DNA of 64,000 nucleotides from Ligula intestinalis (taxonomy: Eukaryota > Platyhelminthes > Cestoda > Diphyllobothriidea > Diphyllobothriidae), in contig JAYGXS010000004.1 in assembly GCA_036362985.1 (NCBI GenBank), positions 61,419,380-61,483,379 on the forward strand, in the 5' to 3' direction. Numbering within the stretch: position 1 is the first letter of the stretch; every line of letters begins with the position of its first letter. The notes beneath the pieces were generated by a model, which saw only the letters and a list, made by a program, of their open reading frames with translations, was not told the origin of the DNA and made no database searches. This document shows positions 1 through 10,899 of this stretch, piece after piece. Made by a program: the position numbers and the translations under genes.

Positions 1-2
1 CT

Positions 3-1330
3 TATGACCCATCTGATAGACACCAGTGGTGGACCAAGTGCACCGTCGCTGAGTGCGTTGTCCTCAAGCGTGAAATAGTCTCTGAATTTCACACGATGCT
101 GAACTCCATTTTTGCCGACATTCAGTTTACAACAGAGGCTGAGATCAACAACCTACTTGGGTTCCTAGACGTCCTGGTCCACCGCAAAACTGACGGGTGC
201 CTAAAGACGACGGTATACCGAAAGGCAACCGACACACGTCATGTACTCAGTTACCAAAGTAACCATCCGCTGAGCCACAAACGCAGCTGTGTGCGAACGC
301 TTTTCAAAAGGGCAGAAACACATTGCAACGAGGCAGGTGACAAAGCGGCTGAACTTAAATATCTTCGACGGATGTTCATATCTAACGGTTACCCTCGCAG
401 CTTCCTCGAACGCAGCAGACACCGAAACGAGCTGCAAGACCGGCGGCGGAACAACCGACATTGTGGAGAGCAATGCCATACATAGAGAATGTTTCTGAAG
501 CAGTCGCTCGTCTGTTACAACCACTGGGTATCGGCGTAGCCCACAGACCCGAGGCAACAATAAGACGACTGGTCATGAGACCAAAAGCCCCTCTGTCCTG
601 CGGAGAAACAGCAAACGTCGTCTATCGCATCCAGTGTAGTTCCTGTGAGGCCAATTACATTGGGGAGACCGGAAAGCGACTACAGACGCGTATGAGCGAG
701 CATGCAAGGGCAGTCGACAGGATGGGCCCACGCTCGTTGGTGGCGGAACATTGTTCGGCTCCTGGACACACCTTCGCTTTTAATGACGCTGAAATCCTAG
801 CCCGAGGTAGTGACCGGACAACCAGAGAAACGCTTGAAGCATGGCACACTGCACAAAATTCCATCAACCGCTGTACGATTCTCCCGGCGGCTTACCAGGC
901 GCTACGCGTGCGGTTCAATCAACGAAATCGCCGGCAGGAAGTCAGACGGGTCGCGACGACTAGCAACCCAACACCGGGCCAGAATACAGGCGTCCGGGAA
1001 CCTACCCCAGACACCAATGCAGCCGTCAGCGACGCTACGGGCAACGTGAACCAACAAGACCTCATGTCGGGCTTGAACGCAGTTGCACATGACAACGGCC
1101 TCTGCATAAACACTGATGGCGGAGTACGATATTCCGCCGGCGGGACGAACACGGGAAAGTACCAACGGGGGAAGCCAGCAGGACATGCGGCACAGACGCG
1201 ATCTATGCAGACGCGAGCAATGACCGCTGGCAGGCGAACACTACCCTCCCCCTCCGACGAGGTGACGGCGAGAAACCCTGGTCAGCAAGACGATGACGGA
1301 GCTCCAGCCCCGCCCCCGCAGGGGATCTAG
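3..1330 (+). pseudogene. Penelope-like element copy A (RT tail + GIY-YIG endonuclease), decayed
   Basis: This is a PLE coding remnant cut by the window edge. The frame from about base 3 to 485 matches the palm/thumb end of the PLE reverse transcriptase, with a shared LDVLVHRKTDG block and a following KTTVYRKATDT. The catalytic YVDD present in copy B is replaced here by unrelated residues (CTVAE), so the polymerase is dead. A frameshift between about 430 and 475 moves the reading into the frame ending at 1330. In that frame lie a VVY motif, a CSSC pair, YIG and a conserved AEH...H and RETLEAWH region, which together make a GIY-YIG nuclease with the Cys/His knuckle known from PLEs. The last 150 residues are polar and of low complexity. 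In the family, RT and endonuclease together carry out target-primed retrotransposition. The identification is firm; the activity is lost. Confidence 0.9.
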
Positions 1331-1394
1331 CGCCAATAGACGGAGAGCGAACGAGACGTCAGTTGTAACACCTATAAAAGACTGTGAGGCGTGT

Positions 1395-1485
1395 ACAAAC
1401 ACCAACCTCCGACGATGCAAGCCTGTACGCTTTCGAAACGTCAGGATATTATACCCATTATTCCCGAGATCGCCTCTTCTTCTCA
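1395..1485 (+). ncRNA. PLE 3'-end hammerhead-ribozyme-like motif (copy A)
   Basis: About 80 bases past the stop of the GIY-YIG frame, CCGACGA (1409-1415) is followed by a short hairpin (AAGC 1419-1422 with GCTT 1429-1432) and GAAACGTC (1435-1442). This is the order expected of a type I hammerhead core: CUGANGA, stem II, GAAA, a tiny stem III, then the GUC cleavage triplet. The second core base is C instead of U, so this copy is probably weak or dead. PLEs are known to carry hammerhead motifs in their terminal repeats. The same block sits at the same place after copy C. Confidence 0.5.
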
Positions 1486-1501
1486 TATATATATATATAT
1501 G
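1486..1501. repeat. (AT)n microsatellite at the junction of two PLE tails
   Basis: A run of alternating A and T marks the point where the 3' end of copy A (+) meets the 3' end of copy B (-). Confidence 0.9.
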
Positions 1502-3660
1502 GTGATAGAAGCGAATATTCGTGTTCCTGGATATAATTGAGAAGGTAAGGCGATCACAGGAACCAAGGATTTAATGTCCTGACGTTTCGGAATCAGACAA
1601 GCTTCCATTGTCAAAGGTGGTGAATGCACGAACGTTCACAATATTTAAAGGTAAAATTTAGCTAAGCATGGGGATGACTGTTGTCATGCGGGTGGGGGCT
1701 CTTCTTGTCCGGGGTGGTGGCGTTGGTGTGATAATTGCCATTGATCGGGTGCGCATCGTTCGTAGGTTTGGCCCAGCCGACGCCATGTCGCGTTCACACC
1801 TTCCCCTTGAGGTGCAAATTGCGGTTGCCATATTCGCGTTGACTTCTCGGTTGCTAGCGGCCTGGCAGTCAGTCACCGTCGTCTCTTATCGGCGTGGGCT
1901 CGTGTTCACCCGCGTTCCCATCCTGTTGGCCATCTCGCAGGTTTGTGGTCGAAACAGCTTGTCCCCCATTTGTGTTTGCGTCGGGTGGTCCTACGCCCTC
2001 GTTTGTGCTGTCGGCTGGTGCGCCTGGTCGGCGTTCCTATCTGTGGTTCTGCTTCCTGTGCTTTTCTCGTAGATTTTGGTAGGCAACTGGTAGCGTCACA
2101 CACCGATGAATGGAGCCACTTGTGGTATGCCAGGCTTCGAGCGTCTCCCTGATCGTTTGGTCACTTCCAAGCCCTACGATCTCAGCGTCTTTGAAAGCGA
2201 ACTTGTGCCCAGTGGCTGCACAATGTTCTGCCACTAGAGAGCGTTCTTCCTGTCTGCGCACCGCTCCCTCGTGCTCGGTCATACGTGTCTGCAATCGCTT
2301 GCCCGTTTCCCGTTCATTTCGCAGGAACTGCAGTTGATCTGGTACACGACGTTGGCAGTTTCACTTCGGGACAGGGGGGCCTTTGGTTTCATTACCAATC
2401 GCCTGATCGTTGACTTGGGTCTGTGGGCGATACCGATACCCAGCAGCTGCTTCAGACACGTTTGCGATGTACGGTAGCGCCCGCCAGACTTTTGGTTGGC
2501 TGACCGTTGGCTTTCTAACCGGGTTATTCCGCCTACTCCGCTCTATGAAGCTCCGGGGGTGCCCATTGATGGTGAACATCTGCCGTAGATAGCGGAGTTC
2601 GGCCACTTTGTCGGCTGTTTCATTGCAGTGGGTCTCAGCCCTCTTGTAGAGACTTCGTACACAGCTGCGTTTGTGACACAATGGATGGTTGCTTTGGTAA
2701 CTCAGGATCTGGTGAGTGTTCGTAGCCTTCCTGTAAACCGTCGTTTTGAGGTATCCGTCAGTCTTGCGATGGACCAAAACGTCTAGGAATGCTAGTTGCC
2801 CATCGTTTTCTGCCTCCATTGTGAATTGAATATCTGGAAAAATGGAGCTCAGGAGGGCATGAAAGTTGTTGACATCTTCCCGCTTGATAATGACGAAAGT
2901 GTCGTCCACATAACGCGCCCAAAATTTGGGCTTGTGGTCGGCGAACACTAACGTTTCCAACCTCTGTAGGACTCCCTCCGCGATGAAACCAGATAGAGGT
3001 TATCCCATCGGTGTACCTTTGGTTTGCTCGTAGACTGTCCCTTCAAAGGTACAGTAAGTTCTGAGGCAGTACTTCAGCAACTGCATGAGATGTCCACGTT
3101 TAGGTGTTTTGGCTGCCTCGATATATTGGCTTTCCAGTAGGTTGCTTACGGTTTCAATGGCAAGACTCTGTGGGATCGAGGTGAATAATGAGGTGACGTC
3201 GAATGATATCATGATCTCATCTGCCTCGAGTTTAATCCAGTGAGTCTTTCCAGAAAATCCGTGGCTGATCGGACTGTCGTACCTGAGCCCGACGTAAAGG
3301 GATTCAAGCGTCGGAACATCCATTTGGCCAGGTTAAAGGTGGGTGTGCCACAGAATGACACGATCGGACGAAGTGGAACACCCTCTTTGTGAACTTTGGG
3401 TTGGCCGTAAAGCCTTTCAATGGCTGCATCGTTCGGTTTGATGGCCAATCGTTCTGCTCTGGTCATCGCTCCATTGCTCTGTAGCGTGGTAAGTGTGGAG
3501 TTGATTTGATTTACCAACGTTTTCATCGGTTCCCTTATCTACATCTCTGTTTGTCCGTCTTTCGTCATTCCTTTTACGTTTTCCCTGAAATGTGGGAACC
3601 GATTTCCTGTACGTCCTATAATTCGGCATTGATTTTACAACCCGTCATCTAAGACGACCA
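1502..3660 (-). pseudogene. Penelope-like element copy B (RT + GIY-YIG), decayed
   Basis: Read on the minus strand, the PLE reverse transcriptase runs in order: a LYGQPKVHKEG block (near 3420-3390), ISFDVTSLFTSIP (RT motif A, near 3200), QTKGTPMG (motif B, near 3005) and YVDDTFVII (motif C, near 2915), so the catalytic aspartates are intact. Defects are a frameshift between about 3300 and 3230, an in-frame TAA at 3000-3002 just after motif B, and frame disruption near 2365-2300. The disruption near 2300 removes the YIG half of the GIY-YIG motif, although VVY, CSSC and the later RETLEAWH region survive (frame 2294-2037). A disordered tail follows to about 1660. The N-terminal part of a full PLE is missing upstream of 3660. 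It lies tail to tail with copy A. Confidence 0.9.
1545..1625 (-). ncRNA. PLE 3'-end hammerhead-like motif (copy B)
   Basis: On the minus strand a degenerate core (TTGACAA, 1614-1608) is followed by a GGAA/TTCC stem II and GAAACGTC (1588-1581), then AGGA. The position is the 3' terminus of PLE copy B, as in copies A and C. Two core bases differ from CUGANGA, so self-cleavage is unlikely for this copy. Confidence 0.4.
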
Positions 3661-4335
3661 CAGATCCCTTTTATTGTCCATATGTCTCGGGCCGGCAACT
3701 ATTTTGGAACTCAGTCGGTACCAGCCCTCCTGTTCTAACCTAGTGTGTTCCTGTGTCAACTCTGTTTATGCCCCCTAGTACGTGTTAGGAAGAGAAGGCA
3801 GAACAGGATAGCTGATAGTGCTTTACTGTCAGTTGTACTAGTAAATCAGCTTTGTTACCTGTGTGTCCAGCAGCTTGCCTTCTGTGGGCAGTCTCGTCTT
3901 GGGTCGTCGGCAGCGTCTCTGACAACAGTCCCGTTCGGCTCGCAGCCTCGCTATTTAAGAGGCAGTCATCATTGCTCTCCACTGTCGTCGTACGCGTGCT
4001 CGCCTACGCACGTCTGTGCATCTGTCCTCAGCGTGACCTCACTGATAGCAGCAACTCGGTTCCGGGGCAGTCTCGCTTGGTAACGTGGTTCTACCCTCAG
4101 TAGGCAGTCCACAAAAGGGAGGCGTTTTTTCGAGAAATTCTGAGTTTTAGTTGGTCTTCAAACCAACCAACGGTTTGTAAGTCTGTACGCCCTTGATGAA
4201 CAACATACGATCTCAAAAATTAGGATATAGAGGAACACACCTTACAGTCTGAAAATGGTCTACAGCCTTAAATTTGGATTCTCTACCATCGAGTTTGCTC
4301 TCCTTTCAGTGTATTTCGCCTCTTTTCCCATTTAG
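3661..4335. other. Noncoding stretch before the 2H-phosphoesterase exon
   Basis: No convincing exon was found. The open frames here are short and overlap on both strands. The last 25 bases are a pyrimidine-rich tract ending in TTTAG, read as the 3' splice site of the following exon, so at least the right part is intron. Earlier exons of that gene could lie left of the PLE pair, outside the window. Confidence 0.5.
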
Positions 4336-4346
4336 GTTCCAAAATC

Positions 4347-5761
4347 ATGAGATCTCAGAAGGTTACCGATATTTTGAGGCTTCTGCTCACTGATGAACGT
4401 ATCCCGGACAACCTCATTACTGTCTTCTACACTGATGTAGGCGAAGAGGCGAAGAAACCCCTGACGGATTTCCACTATGACCCCGTCCTGGGACTCAATA
4501 TAAGTACCCTGGGTCTGCGAGATTATCAGATCACTTGCATAAAGCTACTGGACAAGGTTGTTTGGGACAAAATTGGCGGTGTTGATCTCATCTCCACTTC
4601 CTCTCCGCCTTCCATTTATTCTCTGTTAGGGAGCACGTCTCAGGAAGCCTCGCTGGCAACAGTGGACAGGCTGCCGGTTGCCGGTTCCAAGGTACCAGAG
4701 CATCTGAGGCGTCTATGCGCCATTCAGGCTTCCAAGCCTGGCTTTCGCAAGCATCGCTTCTTCATTTGTCAGCGCGTCTACAACGAGGCAATGATTGAGA
4801 AGGCGGTAAACATGCAAGCAAAAATCTGCGAGAAGGTGCCCCTTCTGAAGGAGAGTTGTTACCCACCGGGCTGGTTACACGTTACCCTGGCTACCGTCTG
4901 TCCGTCTGGTCCCGAAGAGCTGCATCTGGCTATTCGGCTACTTCAACGAATGATTGACAAGTACTACTATGAATCTTATCCCCAACTGACATTCAGCCAC
5001 CCAAACCAATTTGCAGACTTTGTGATTGTATTCAGGGCCAATATCTCCGACAGTATAAATGAAGCAATATGCTCAGCTTTTCAGGGAGATGGAATTGAAA
5101 TTGATGATCACGAGTTCAATCCACACCTAACGGTGATTAAGGTATGTGTGAGGCAAAGCCCTCAGAAACTTGCTGTTGTCTTACCATTTTGGTGCGTAAC
5201 CTTAAGGCCGTATTTGTTTCAAACTCCACGTCTCTTTCCTGGGCTCAATCTGGTTTTGTTGTTGCCGGTGTTCGGGGGATTTTACAACAGGAAATAAGGA
5301 GTACGTTGCCTTAAAGTATTAAGAGCGCGCCATTTTCTACTTAATGCGCAGCTGTTTCTTGTCGCCTCAGGGCGTCAACAATTAGTAATCAGTAGGAACA
5401 CATTGGATCTGTACATAAAATCGATGTGAATATGGCAAAGTCAGAGTTCAAAGCAAAAAAAAAGTGTCACTCAAGGCTCGATTATTCCGTGTTAACATGC
5501 GTTTTTACTTTTGAAAATTAGTTTGTTTAACCTGTGCATATCATTGGCGCTATTCCGTCTGCTTTTCAGCCTCCGTCCAATGTCGCGCGAAAGTTATCCG
5601 GCCGACTCCGTGTGGACCAGTATCATGCTAGGATTGATACTCGGTCCACCGACCAGTTGATAGATTGTCTTGAAGTCTGTATGTGTGGTCAAGAGCGAGA
5701 TGAGGAGGGATTCTGGCTGCGAGCTGCCTCCCTTCCACTGGCGCCAGATGAAAATTTGTGA
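4347..5761 (+). CDS. 2H-phosphoesterase (AKAP7/LENG9-like) protein, last two coding exons
   Basis: There are two exons, 4336-5141 and 5570-5761 (stop TGA 5759-5761). The first follows a pyrimidine-rich acceptor ending at 4335 and closes at AAG before GTATGTGTG. The second follows TCTGCTTTTCAG. The intron is 428 bp and phase 0. From Met at 4347 the joined product is 328 residues. Residues 130-265 carry two H-x-T motifs, HVT (178-180) and HLT (260-262), about 80 residues apart. These are the paired catalytic motifs of the 2H phosphoesterase superfamily, and the spacing and flanks (PGWLHVTLA, FNPHLTVIK) fit the AKAP7-like branch. The short last exon ends in a hydrophobic LIDCLEVCM strand, as AKAP7-type domains do. 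Residues 1-115 match nothing I recognise. The frame stays open from 4347 back to the acceptor, so 4347 may be internal and more N-terminal exons may exist. Likely role: RNA or cyclic-nucleotide phosphodiester chemistry, or ligand binding; the substrate is not deducible. Confidence 0.8.
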
Positions 5762-6135
5762 TTTTTCATCTTCCCTTTACTTGCCTGATTTGCTCGTTTG
5801 TTTTTTTTAAATAATATTCCTTACCCGGATAGTAGACTTGGCGTCTTTTTAATACTGTGCAGTATTAGTAAAGCGAATTCATGAGGTCACCACCTCAGAG
5901 TCTTTCACTTTGTTTCTTTTAAATAACGTACTTTCTGCTGATTTTTCTTCTTCCACCCTGAGCGCACTTTTCATCTGAATCCACACCTACCGAAGTATTT
6001 GTCTCTCATTTTTACAATGTCTCTTTGACGCACTGTTTCGTGCATGAGTTCGTGTTTTAGGCCAAATTCTCAAGAAGATGAAGCCTAGTAGGTTCTGAGG
6101 GGGTCGTTAGTCAAATGTCAGGCTTCGTTACTCCC
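5762..6135. other. 3' flank of the 2H-phosphoesterase gene
   Basis: AT-rich DNA following the stop codon, presumably 3' UTR and spacer. No classic AATAAA was seen close by; AATAAT occurs near 5810. No gene or repeat was recognised. Confidence 0.4.
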
Positions 6136-6139
6136 TGGC

Positions 6140-6990
6140 TGGAAAGACCAAAGTGTTTTCATGCTGCATCCCTGCCTAAGAGAAGGCACTTCTCGGGATT
6201 AGTGGCGGTAATCTTGAAGAGGTGGACAGTTTCAAATACCTCGGAGCGAGTTTTCTGCTGAGTAGACAGAGTAAGGATGACATTGTCTTCCGAATGGACG
6301 CAGCTCAATGAATATTCTCCAGCCGTCGAAAGTGCCTCTTGACCCGATGCGATATTTCTATCTCCAAAAGGTCCGCCTGTGTGCGGATGCAAACGCTGAG
6401 CTATGCGCATGAAAGATGAACGGAAACTGGCAGTCTTTAACCACTACTTCTTGAGGACTATCCTCCAAGTGAAGTACACCGACTTCATCTCGAATGAGAC
6501 AGTCCACACTGACTGCGACAACATCGCAATGATAAGTAGAAGATGACTCGATCGCTGGGACAATATGTTTATTCGCCTGACGTTTCGAAATCCGTCACGG
6601 ATTCATCATCAGAGACTGGCGAATAAACATATTGTCCCACCGATCGAGTCATCTTCTTCTTCTTAAATACTTCCTGGGACTCGCATGTTCGCTTTTATTA
6701 GCAATCGCCAGGATATCCCACGCAATCCAAGAAGGTTGACTGAGGTGGTTTGGATGCGTTCTTTGCCGTCAACCTCACGAGTTCAGTGTTGCTGCCCTCG
6801 ACCCGAAATCCTTACTTAATTGGAAACGTCAAAGTGGGGGCTAGTTCAAAACCTGGCTTGGCTCAGTCCTTCGGGACATCGAAATGGTTCTTAGAACCTC
6901 GGTCTCTGGCGCTGGCGAAGAGAATGGCTTGGAATGTCCAGGTCTGCAGCCACGAACCGTCGCGCATGCAGAAGCACCGTACGGGACATA
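6140..6990 (+). pseudogene. RTE-like non-LTR retrotransposon RT C-terminal relic
   Basis: The frame near 6205-6300 reads LEEVDSFKYLGASFL followed by QSKDDIV and RMDAA, which is the hallmark of the C-terminal end of RTE/craniofacial-type RT proteins. Further on come RRKCL, a region like ERKLAVFNH, TILQVKYTD and DCDNIA (to about 6530). The match resumes at about 6700 (IPRNPRRLTEVVW) and ends with WRWRREWLGMSRSAA and RDISEAG near 6990. It has an in-frame TGA near 6308, several frameshifts and a deleted middle. The break between 6530 and 6700 holds the fold-back listed below. The identification rests on recalled family motifs. Confidence 0.75.
6538..6657 (-). ncRNA. Fold-back carrying a hammerhead-ribozyme-like core
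   Basis: Arms 6538-6577 and 6618-6657 are inverted repeats with 39 of 40 positions matching. On the minus strand the loop holds CTGATGA (6612-6606), a strong hairpin (AATCCG/CGGATT), and GAAACGTC (6586-6579) followed by AGGCG. This matches every invariant element of a type I hammerhead except for one extra U after CUGAUGA: the two core strands, stem II, a minimal two-base-pair stem III and a GUC cleavage triplet. The 40 bp arms would form an unusually long stem I. The loop and inner arm match PLE 3' ends elsewhere in the window, so this is probably a rearranged PLE terminus inserted in the RTE relic. Confidence 0.6.
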
Positions 6991-8360
6991 AGTGAGGCCG
7001 GCTAGATCAGTCGTGATCGCAGCCGCAACAAGTACAAATAGCTAATGGCTTTTGAAAGCCTTATTATAGCATATTTACTACGTAGAGGTCATGGCCTACT
7101 CTGAAAGTGCAACTTGGCGAAACGTAAGGCCTTACGTCGCATCATATTTAGTCCTTATAACCTTCTATTAGTGTGGCAGACGCACTACTTCCTTGAGTTG
7201 GGCTACCGTTCTGTTCGGGCTCCATTGTTGTCTCACTGTTCGTGGTATTAGTGGCCGTATTGTCGTCTTTTACTTCTGCAAGGAGTTGCCTTGGCTGTAT
7301 CCGCCATTACACAAGTTAGAGTCAACAAAACAACGGAAAAGTATTTTCCTTAACTCGGTCGCTGAGTGCCACTCTACCATTGTTACTATACCGAATGGCA
7401 ACCTGCATGACAGAGAGCCTGTGGCTGAATAATTAGTATACTGTACTTCTAACATCAGGTTGAAAGTTGGATGCTTTGGGGCTGTGTATGGCTAGAAAAA
7501 TGTCGGAAGTGTAGCTGTGGAAAAGATGATGTCAATAGATTAATGGAGGATAACCGAGTAATCAGCTAGAAATCTTCGGGAACGACACGTTTGTAGACTC
7601 TGACCCCGAGTCCTAGCTTATTTGAATACTCAAACTGAAAATCCCAAGAGAGCACGATCAGCTCTTGTATGTACTCGTTTTTTTTTCAGGTTGAAACAAA
7701 AAGTCTTCATTACTATTACACCACCAGCTCACATTGGCTTGCTTGTTTGTGGCTGATTAGCTGCCGTGACACCACTGACATCCACTGCTGGGTGGATTGG
7801 GTCTGCAGGCATAACTGACAGCTAGTAAAAACATGCATTTTAACTTGCTGCTGCACAAGAATACGCTTTAGGCCACTGCTGGTGCCCTTTTGTGAACTGA
7901 ACGTGAGTCAGCCTGTAGGGTATGCCTATAACCTACTTCTATGAAGCAGTCTCTACATGCTGAGTCTGCAAACGCCCTTAGCTACTGTCGTGTATACGTG
8001 AAGCACGCGTCGGCGGTGGCTTGCTGACGATCGAGTATGTGACCGCACGCAGAAAACAGGAGGTAAGGAGCCCTGAGATACAGGATTGGTGAGGTAAACA
8101 AGACTGACACACGGGCAGCAAAAGAAAAAAAAGAATTGTGTGTAGGAAATTAGTTTGTTAACGTACTCTGACAAAGCGTAAACATGCGGGCGTACGACGT
8201 CAAATGCTAAAAAAGTAGAAATTGGTTGACGGGCGGAAGATTGCCAAAACGTGAGGCGTTAAGTAGAAATTCCAGGCGAACTGATTCCAGACTGTAATGC
8301 TCAATAAAATTGAGTAAGTATCAGAGTTGCGAAAATGCCCATCATAAAAATCAGAAGTCC
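6991..8360. other. No recognised feature
   Basis: The open frames are short, have no splice context and do not resemble a known protein. Two short poly-T/poly-A runs (near 7680 and 8125) are the only notable features. Confidence 0.4.
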
Positions 8361-8424
8361 AGTTTGGCGAGTATACGTGTACATTCGACAAATTCTCGTC
8401 AGGCCTTACATTTATATGGAAACT
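8361..8424 (-). ncRNA. Solo hammerhead-like arm, type 2 (palindromic stem III)
   Basis: The minus strand reads GGC, CTGACGAG (from 8402), a short loop, CGAA, a near-palindromic hairpin around ACGTATAC, then CTC and GCC. GGC and GCC would pair as the start of stem I. It is a single copy of the arm found twice, inverted, at 44823-45480. The A:U closing pair of stem III is replaced by U:U, so activity is doubtful. Confidence 0.45.
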
Positions 8425-8984
8425 GGGTGCGAGTTTAAACGTGTTCGTCTCTTCGGACAAGTGAGCAGTGGGAATGGGGGTGGGGGTCGATAAGCGAGTA
8501 AGTATCGTTAAAACCGACTTTCGGGATGGTCATGACTGAAGATAAAAGTGAAGGTGGTAGCGCCTAGCTTCAACCTCCGCCTTAGCTCCAACTCATAACT
8601 CCCTAAGCCGAACACTAACCTTACTAGAACCACGAGGGAGGCCGGACAGAGAATAAGAGAAAGTGAAAGGGAAGTATGTCAAGTCTGCCCCAATTACATA
8701 GGTAGATATCCATACCAGACTGGGCCGCATACTCAATCGTCACCCAGAGGCTCAGTTATTGCCCGTCTCATCGCCGGTTTGCTAGTAAAGTCGGCCAGCC
8801 CAATGCTGTATTAGTGGGACGGGAAATTGTGGCTTAATTTAAGCAAAATTCGCGTTCCATCGATTTGAACATGCCTAGTTGCGCCAGCTTGCCAGCAAAA
8901 GGCGTAACACTTTCTCCCCTTACAGTAAGGGGTCAGACTGCAACGGGTTCCCCTATTCACTTGTTCTTTGCATTATCGCAGGGT

Positions 8985-9330
8985 GTTAGGTTAATGGGTG
9001 AAAAGTTACTCACTACAATCTTCAGGCTCGGCCCTTTGTAGGAAAGAAAAGAAATGGGAGGGCAGAATAGTAGGTGCACTATATTCTGTACAGAGGGAAG
9101 GGGAGAATAGACAGGAGGAATTTGACTGTCGGACGATCGAGCAACCGCCGCCCAGCAGGCAGCATCTGGGGTGAAGTGAGTGCGGGTGTAGGCGTCGAAG
9201 CCGTGAGTGTGCTCAGAACACTACAATCATCATGCCCAGTTCCGTACAGGAAGAAGAGAGGTAAGGCCAGTAGGAGTTGTTTATTATGTACAGGAACTCA
9301 ATGGTGGTCTAAATCCCAGACACAGGGAAG
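8985..9330 (+). repeat. SINE-like family A, two partial copies
   Basis: Two adjacent blocks begin near 9015 and 9205. They share the family signature (ACTACAATCTTCAGGC, a GGAAAG run, then TATTCTGTACAG or TATTATGTACAG) seen in about 20 places in the window. The first is followed by a GAATAGACAGG stretch typical of longer copies. Confidence 0.6.
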
Positions 9331-10240
9331 GCTGCGGGCCCTGTGCGCTCGCGCACGCACGCGCCCGTCTGTTATTGTGCTGTGGACGTAAGTGAGTAAA
9401 CGTCATGCGAGAGTGAGTCACTGGACGATCGATCAACTACTTGGCCAATAGAAGTTCACGGCACCTGTGATTGGCTGGCCCAGAAGGAGGTAGAGTAGCG
9501 AAGTCACCTGCGCTTTCCGGGTTGGTGCCAGCGCTACAGCTTCACCCCAGACATCGAGCAAAGTGAGGGGTCGATAGTGTGGCAAACGATGAGATGCATA
9601 AGTAACTCCAATGCGGTGAGAGCGTGTCGATGGTGACAGATGATGCTCGAAAATGGGGCAAAATTGAGGCTGTGACCTGTGCAGAGGTGCAGGCTGAGGC
9701 AACAGTCAGGGGGTGTGTTGGAGTGATCTCCTCAACGTGTGCTGGTGAATTGGCACTTTGATCTGAGAGGAAAAGGTGTGCGAACGTAGTTTATCGCAGT
9801 AAATGTCGATACAGACGAATAAGTCCATGAAATGTTTCATTGCTGTCTGAGCTCGAAGACCGGAAATATTGCGGAGCATGTCAAACGCAGTGGAGTTTCA
9901 TCGAGTTAAGCACAGAAGGGGTTTCACTTCTGGGAACAAATCACGAGTTAGGATGCCGGTGATGTTGAAAACAAACGTCCGAGAAGAAATAAACCAGCCT
10001 GTGTTTGTGTGGTTGAAGGAATACTCTCACAATATGGTTGGAATACCGTTACTGTATCCGGTTGATAACCGCGGCTTCATTCGTCACAAAATGTGGACAA
10101 CTGCGTTTTCCTAACGATGGACACGATGAGTGACACAGGAAAAAGCAGTCAGATGAAGTAGAGTGGGAATGTTTTAGACATTTGCATTCAGGCGCGTCAG
10201 AAGATTGCGATTTTATCACGTTGGGGTCACCAATGTGTAG
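9331..10240. other. No recognised gene
   Basis: GC-rich repeat-like DNA to about 9560, then unremarkable sequence. Frames at 9433-9702 (-) and 9869-10114 (+) show no recognisable domain or splice context. Confidence 0.4.
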
Positions 10241-10500
10241 GTGTCTAAGCCTTAAGTGTGCTAAGAGCACTACAATTATCACGCCAAGTTCCATACAGGA
10301 AGAAGAGGGGTAAGACCAGTAGGGGGCAGGGCGAAAGCAGAGTCAGGGCAATAGTTATGTGAATCAACCTTGGGAGGTGATTGGACAGACCTCGTAGACA
10401 GACACACACATGTGATTGGGTGTCCCAGGGGCCAAAATCGGCAGCAGTGAGTGTTCGTGCGTGAGCGAGTGAGTGATTCATTGCAGGTTCTCCCTTCCTA
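10240..10500 (+). repeat. SINE-like family A fragment
   Basis: Contains GTGCTAAGAGCACTAC and CCATACAGGAAGAAGAGG, matching the block at 9205-9290. It continues into the shared accessory part ending in GCGTGAGCGAGTGAGTGA. Confidence 0.5.
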
Positions 10501-10899
10501 GACCAGAATGCGGGCGATGAAGGAATCCAGAAGGAGGAAGAATAGTTAAATTTAGTGAATGAGGTACGTACTTGCGGTAGCGTTGGTAACAGCAGGTGCA
10601 GCTGTGTCTGGCATAAATGAGCCAGGTTAAAGAGGCGGCTGGAGAAACCCGCTGGTTGAGTTGTGCATCGACGGCAAATCGGTATACCATGTCAGTATGG
10701 GTTGAATTGAGAGATGCCTTTGGTATTAGAAGAAGGGTCAACTATTAAGAAGGTGATCTGGATGCTTCTCCTCAGAGAGGGACTGTTCTGCTGGACTGGG
10801 AATGAACCATGGTCTGGGCCCGATGGACTAAGAGTGGTTGGTAATCTCAATCTCGCTACACGACAGGATACTGGTTACGTAATTCTCCATATCGTGGTC

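Noticed and set aside
4390..4400. CTGATGA followed by ACG in the phosphoesterase exon as a hammerhead core
   Set aside because: It lies inside a coding exon, with no GAAA strand or pairing stems at the right distance.
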